The position numbers and the translations under genes are program-made. A stretch of 64,000 bases of DNA from Vreelandella piezotolerans (lineage in GTDB: Bacteria > Pseudomonadota > Gammaproteobacteria > Pseudomonadales > Halomonadaceae). The stretch covers positions 1,612,001 through 1,676,000 of the forward strand of contig NZ_CP048602.1 of NCBI RefSeq assembly GCF_012427705.1, written 5' to 3'. The notes under the pieces are model-generated. The model saw only the letters and a list, made by a program, of their open reading frames with translations, ran no database searches and had not been told where the DNA came from. Below, in pieces: positions 60,701-64,000 of this stretch (position 1 is its first letter; each line of letters opens with the position of its first letter).

Positions 60701-61985
60701 TACGTTAGCGGAGTGGCTTGATTACCTGGAATCCCTGCATCCCGTTGGGATCGATATGGGGCTTGATCGGGTGTCGCTGGTCGCCGAACGTATGGGGCTG
60801 TTGGATCGCCCCATCGCCAAGCGAACCATCACCGTGGCAGGCACCAACGGCAAGGGATCGACGCTTGCCATGATCGATGCGTTGGCACGTGGCCACGGCT
60901 TGCGTACGGGGACTTATACCTCTCCCCATCTATTACGTTACAACGAGCGCGTGACCGTCGACGGTCGTGAAGCCAGCGATAAACGCTTGGTCGAAGGTTT
61001 TCAGCAGGTTGAAGTCGCGCGTCTTCAAGCGCCTGCCGTCAGCCTGACCTATTTCGAAGCAGGCACGCTTTGTGCGCTGTGGTGTTTAGCCCAGGCCGAT
61101 TTGGACTTGGCCTTGCTGGAAGTTGGCTTGGGTGGACGTTTGGATGCGGTGAACATCATCGATGCAGACGTGGCAATCGTTACGACCATTGCGCTGGATC
61201 ACGCCAACTTTCTCGGCACGGATATCGAGCAAATTGGCCGCGAAAAGGCCGGGATCTTTCGGCCGCTCAAACCCGCAGTGCTGGGTAGTCAGTCTCTGCC
61301 CGCGAGCGTGCTCGACTCGGCGATTGCCATCGCTGCTCAAAGCTACGTATTAGGGGCGGCGTTTAGCCATAGCGCAGGTGACGTTGCTGGGGCGCCCTGG
61401 TGTTGGCACGGTTTGGCCACCGATGGTGGGACGCTTTCGTTGGACGGTCTGCCGGATCCTGGGCTTCCGATCGACAATGCAGCCACGGCACTGCAGGCGT
61501 TGACACTGGCGGGGGTCACGCTGCACGTCGATACCGTACGCAAAGCGCTCCGGACGGTCACGCTGTCTGGACGGATGCAGTGGGTAGGGCAGTGGTGTTT
61601 GGATGTGGGCCATAACCCTCACGCCGCTCAGTACGTTGCTCGCCGCTTACCGTCACCCCCTAAGCGCGGCCGCCAGTGGGCCCTGATTGGCATGCTGAAC
61701 GATAAGGATGCCGACGGGGTCATCCAAGCGCTGTTACCCCGAGTGACCGATTGGGTGTGTGTGACTCTTGCCGGGGAGCGTGGCCGTACGGCGGCGGAGT
61801 TAGCCGAACGTATTACGTCGCTGGGCGGACACGTGTATGATTGCGCCGACTCCCCCGCGGCGGGAGCTGCCAAGCTTGCCAAGCAGCTCGCCCCAGAAGA
61901 CCGCGTGCTAGCCACTGGCTCTTTCTTCACGGTGGCTGAGTTATTGGCCATGCCGCTGCCGCAAGCCATGCTGTCAGCGCGTTAA
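60693..61985 (+). CDS. folC: Bifunctional dihydrofolate/folylpolyglutamate synthase
   Basis: Adds glycine-linked glutamates to folates. 430 residues; P-loop as [20 protein letters not shown], then [40 protein letters not shown] and [16 protein letters not shown]. The ATG at 60693 overlaps accD by 8 bases; 60678 is an alternative ATG. Codons match the flanks. Confidence 0.95.
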   Translation: MPNTLAEWLDYLESLHPVGIDMGLDRVSLVAERMGLLDRPIAKRTITVAGTNGKGSTLAMIDALARGHGLRTGTYTSPHLLRYNERVTVDGREASDKRLVEGFQQVEVARLQAPAVSLTYFEAGTLCALWCLAQADLDLALLEVGLGGRLDAVNIIDADVAIVTTIALDHANFLGTDIEQIGREKAGIFRPLKPAVLGSQSLPASVLDSAIAIAAQSYVLGAAFSHSAGDVAGAPWCWHGLATDGGTLSLDGLPDPGLPIDNAATALQALTLAGVTLHVDTVRKALRTVTLSGRMQWVGQWCLDVGHNPHAAQYVARRLPSPPKRGRQWALIGMLNDKDADGVIQALLPRVTDWVCVTLAGERGRTAAELAERITSLGGHVYDCADSPAAGAAKLAKQLAPEDRVLATGSFFTVAELLAMPLPQAMLSAR

Positions 61986-62002
61986 GCTCGATGGAGAGGG
62001 AT

Positions 62003-62698
62003 ATGAAATACGGTAAAACGGAACGCATTAGTGGCATCGTGATACTGCTGGCGCTACTGGCGATTGTCGTCCCTTGGTTGATGAGTGACCCTGCCCCTCG
62101 GGAAGAGCGCCCTCAGCCGACCTTCGTCATCGAGCAGCCCGTGGACGTCGCTCGCCAAGAGGTACCCGCACCACAAATGCCCGAATCCATCGCGACGCCC
62201 GCTCCCTCCGAACCCGTTGAAACGGATGAAGCGCTCGAAGAGCCCATCGACGAGATGCCTCGTGCACCGCAAACCGATCAAGTCGTTCGCGCCGAAACCT
62301 CGTCGACGAATCCGGGGACGTCCGAACCGGCGTCCTCTTCATCAGCGCCAGAACCAGCCTCTCCACCGCAAGAGGATCCCATCGCCGCTTTGGTGGCTGC
62401 CAACGAGAGCCGAAATAGCAGCAACGGTAACACCCGTAGCGCTTCTTCGGGTCCGGCTGCCCAGCAGCAGGGTGAGTGGGCCGTTCAGGTGGGTAGTTTT
62501 GGTAATACCGCGAACGCGCAACGTATTAGTGATCAGCTCAGTGGGGAAGGCTTTCGTGTCTTTCAGCGCGCGCGTGACAATAACCTGACCACGGTTCTCG
62601 TGGGTCCTTACGCCACCTCCGAAGATGGTGAAGAAGCCATGGCGCTCATCAAGCAGCGAATCAATGTTCAAGGTCTGCTCGTGCGAGTAAGAGATTGA
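62003..62698 (+). CDS. dedD: DedD-type SPOR-domain membrane protein
   Basis: Septal peptidoglycan-binding protein. The ATG at 62003 with GGAGAGGG upstream gives 231 residues: short basic N-terminus, one transmembrane helix (GIVILLALLAIVVPWLM), a Pro/Ser/Glu-rich linker and a C-terminal SPOR domain (EWAVQVGSFGNTANAQRISD to the end, with VLVGPYATSEDGEEAM). Position between folC and cvpA is conserved for dedD. An ATG at 61991 is also in frame. Confidence 0.93.
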   Translation: MKYGKTERISGIVILLALLAIVVPWLMSDPAPREERPQPTFVIEQPVDVARQEVPAPQMPESIATPAPSEPVETDEALEEPIDEMPRAPQTDQVVRAETSSTNPGTSEPASSSSAPEPASPPQEDPIAALVAANESRNSSNGNTRSASSGPAAQQQGEWAVQVGSFGNTANAQRISDQLSGEGFRVFQRARDNNLTTVLVGPYATSEDGEEAMALIKQRINVQGLLVRVRD

Positions 62699-62700
62699 CC

Positions 62701-63291
62701 ATGGCTTTGACTTGGATCGATGCTCTGTTTCTAGCGGTTCTTGCGCTATCCATGCTGGCGGGGTTCGTGCGTGGCTTCGTACGTGAATCGTTGGGTTTGG
62801 CGGCCTGGGTAGTGGCGCTGATGGTGGCGCGCGTGCTGGCTGAGCCGGTGGCCGAGCTAATGAGCGGCTTTATCGATAGTTTCGATGCCCGTTTAGTGTT
62901 GGCGTTCGTGCTGGTGATTTTTGCCGTCATCCTATTATGTGGCATCGTCATCCGCGTGGTGCACGCGGCCGTCGAGTGGGTAGGCATGGGCCTACTGAAT
63001 CGTTTTGCAGGGGCCGCGTTCGGTGTTGCCCGAGGGGCAGTGATTCTGCTGGTGGCCACCGTGTTGATCACGTTGACGCCCCTGGCAGAGTTACAAGCGT
63101 GGCAGCAGGCTTCGTTGAGGCCCACGTTCGTCGAGCTGCGCGATTGGGCGGTCAGTCAGCTCGACCAGTGGGAGCGCGAACTGCCCACGCCTCCCGAGTC
63201 GCTGCGCGATATTTCGCTACCCGAGCTGCGTCGCCCGCAGCCAACGCTCCCGTCAACTGGGTCGGCGGACGAAGGCTCGGGCGCGCTATAA
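62701..63291 (+). CDS. cvpA: CvpA family membrane protein
   Basis: 196-residue protein with four hydrophobic helices; WIDALFLAVLALSMLAGFVR and GFVRESLGLAAWVVALMVAR are the family start, and GLLNRFAGAAFGVARGAVIL the third block. It is needed for colicin V export in E. coli and for envelope fitness elsewhere; the true role is unclear. Located between dedD and purF as usual. A basic/proline tail ends it. Confidence 0.95.
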   Translation: MALTWIDALFLAVLALSMLAGFVRGFVRESLGLAAWVVALMVARVLAEPVAELMSGFIDSFDARLVLAFVLVIFAVILLCGIVIRVVHAAVEWVGMGLLNRFAGAAFGVARGAVILLVATVLITLTPLAELQAWQQASLRPTFVELRDWAVSQLDQWERELPTPPESLRDISLPELRRPQPTLPSTGSADEGSGAL

Positions 63292-63401
63292 AGGGTGTTT
63301 GAATTCTCTTCACTGGCGCTATGGGCGGTGCCAGTGTTTATCCGTTAGATGAACGTCGGGCTTGCGTCCGTAAGCCATGGTATCAAAGCGAGGTAACAGG
63401 A

Positions 63402-64000
63402 ATGTGCGGTATAGTGGGCCTTCTGGCCAAGCAGGCGGTAAATCAGGGAATCTACGATGCCCTGACCGTACTTCAGCATCGGGGCCAGGACGCTGCCGGC
63501 ATGATGACTTGGAGCGAGGGACGCTTCTTACTGCGCAAGAGTAACGGCTTAGTTCGTGACGTTTTCCATACCCGCCACATGGCACGCCTGAAGGGTAATC
63601 TGGGCATTGGGCACGTCCGTTATCCCACGGCTGGCTCTTCTAGCGAGGCCGAATCGCAGCCTTTCTACGTTAACTCCCCCTACGGTATCGCGCTTGCGCA
63701 CAACGGTAACCTGACCAACTCCGAGCAGTTGAAGCAGGAGCTGTTTTCGACCGATCTTCGCCACATCAACACCAGCTCTGACTCCGAGGTGCTGCTGAAC
63801 GTGTTTGCCCATGAGCTGGGCAAACAGGGCCTGCATCTAGAAGCAGAAGACATTTTCGATGCCGTCCGTAGAGTGCACCGGCGCTGCAAAGGCGGCTACG
63901 CGGCGGTCGCGATCATCAATGGCTTTGGCATGGTGGCGTTTCGCGACCCCCACGGCATCCGTCCGGTCGTCTTCGGTACCCGCCAAAATGCCGATGGCCA
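63402..64000 (+). CDS. purF: Amidophosphoribosyltransferase, 3'-truncated by window edge
   Basis: First committed step of purine synthesis. Starts ATG TGC, so Cys2 is the N-terminal nucleophile after Met removal ([20 protein letters not shown]). Class II glutaminase blocks [37 protein letters not shown] (here SSSEAESQP) and [18 protein letters not shown] are present, and [14 protein letters not shown]. About 200 residues visible; the phosphoribosyltransferase half is outside the window. AGGTAACAGG precedes the start. Confidence 0.94.
   Translation, partial: MCGIVGLLAKQAVNQGIYDALTVLQHRGQDAAGMMTWSEGRFLLRKSNGLVRDVFHTRHMARLKGNLGIGHVRYPTAGSSSEAESQPFYVNSPYGIALAHNGNLTNSEQLKQELFSTDLRHINTSSDSEVLLNVFAHELGKQGLHLEAEDIFDAVRRVHRRCKGGYAAVAIINGFGMVAFRDPHGIRPVVFGTRQNADG

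Overview
The window looks like chromosome of a moderately halophilic gammaproteobacterium of the Halomonas type (Halomonadaceae). This is inferred from the Na+-pumping NADH:quinone reductase operon, the Pseudomonas-like gene orders (mrdA-mrdB-mltB-rlpA-dacA-ybeD-lipB; asd-fimV-truA-trpF-trpB-trpA-accD-folC-dedD-cvpA-purF), the DUF3141 PHA-synthase-like protein and the high GC. Species cannot be settled from sequence alone.

Layout. 1-7.1 kb: cell-elongation and peptidoglycan genes (mrdA partial, mrdB, mltB, rlpA, dacA), then ybeD-lipB facing lipA. 8.4-12.1 kb: a CbbR-like LysR regulator divergent from a DUF3141 alpha/beta-hydrolase. 12.4-16.1 kb: topA with two small hypotheticals. 16.2-18.6 kb: two L,D-transpeptidases flanking an Lpp/OprI-type lipoprotein. 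18.7-23.9 kb: mfd and a long-form gap. 24.2-30.6 kb: nqrABCDEF and nqrM, without apbE, then sthA. 32.2-38.5 kb: a PA2778/PA2779-type pair, the leuS-lptE-holA operon and a zinc-ribbon protein. 38.5-39.8 kb: an unrecognised membrane protein. 48.0-64.0 kb: LysR-leuCDB, asd and the trp/acc/fol/pur block, ending in partial purF.

The most unusual part is 39.8-47 kb. It starts with seven degenerate tandem 16-bp units. Then comes an array of integron gene cassettes with no integrase gene in the window, i.e. a CALIN (cluster of attC sites lacking integron integrase). Five attC-like sites (41412-41483, 44085-44161, 44543-44620, 45108-45180, 45786-45864) separate five cassettes. These carry a RelA/SpoT-type alarmone synthetase, a 471-codon HEPN-like gene split by an IS5-family element, a DUF3703 protein, a small HEPN-like (RNNLFH) protein, and a Phd/ParE toxin-antitoxin pair with its own promoter. 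In four of five cassettes the 7-bp box at the left boundary is the exact reverse complement of the R'' box at the cassette's own end. The IS is flanked by TTAG duplications, and removing it restores one continuous frame. The array ends exactly at a G^TTGAAC inside a 5'-nucleotidase gene whose N-terminal part is missing. A decayed LysE/RhtB exporter and two small intact genes (GNAT, DCC-family) follow before the core genome resumes.

Functionally, the flanks are housekeeping (cell wall, lipoylation, respiration, leucine, tryptophan and purine synthesis). The cassette island is a small cargo set rich in candidate toxin or growth-arrest functions.
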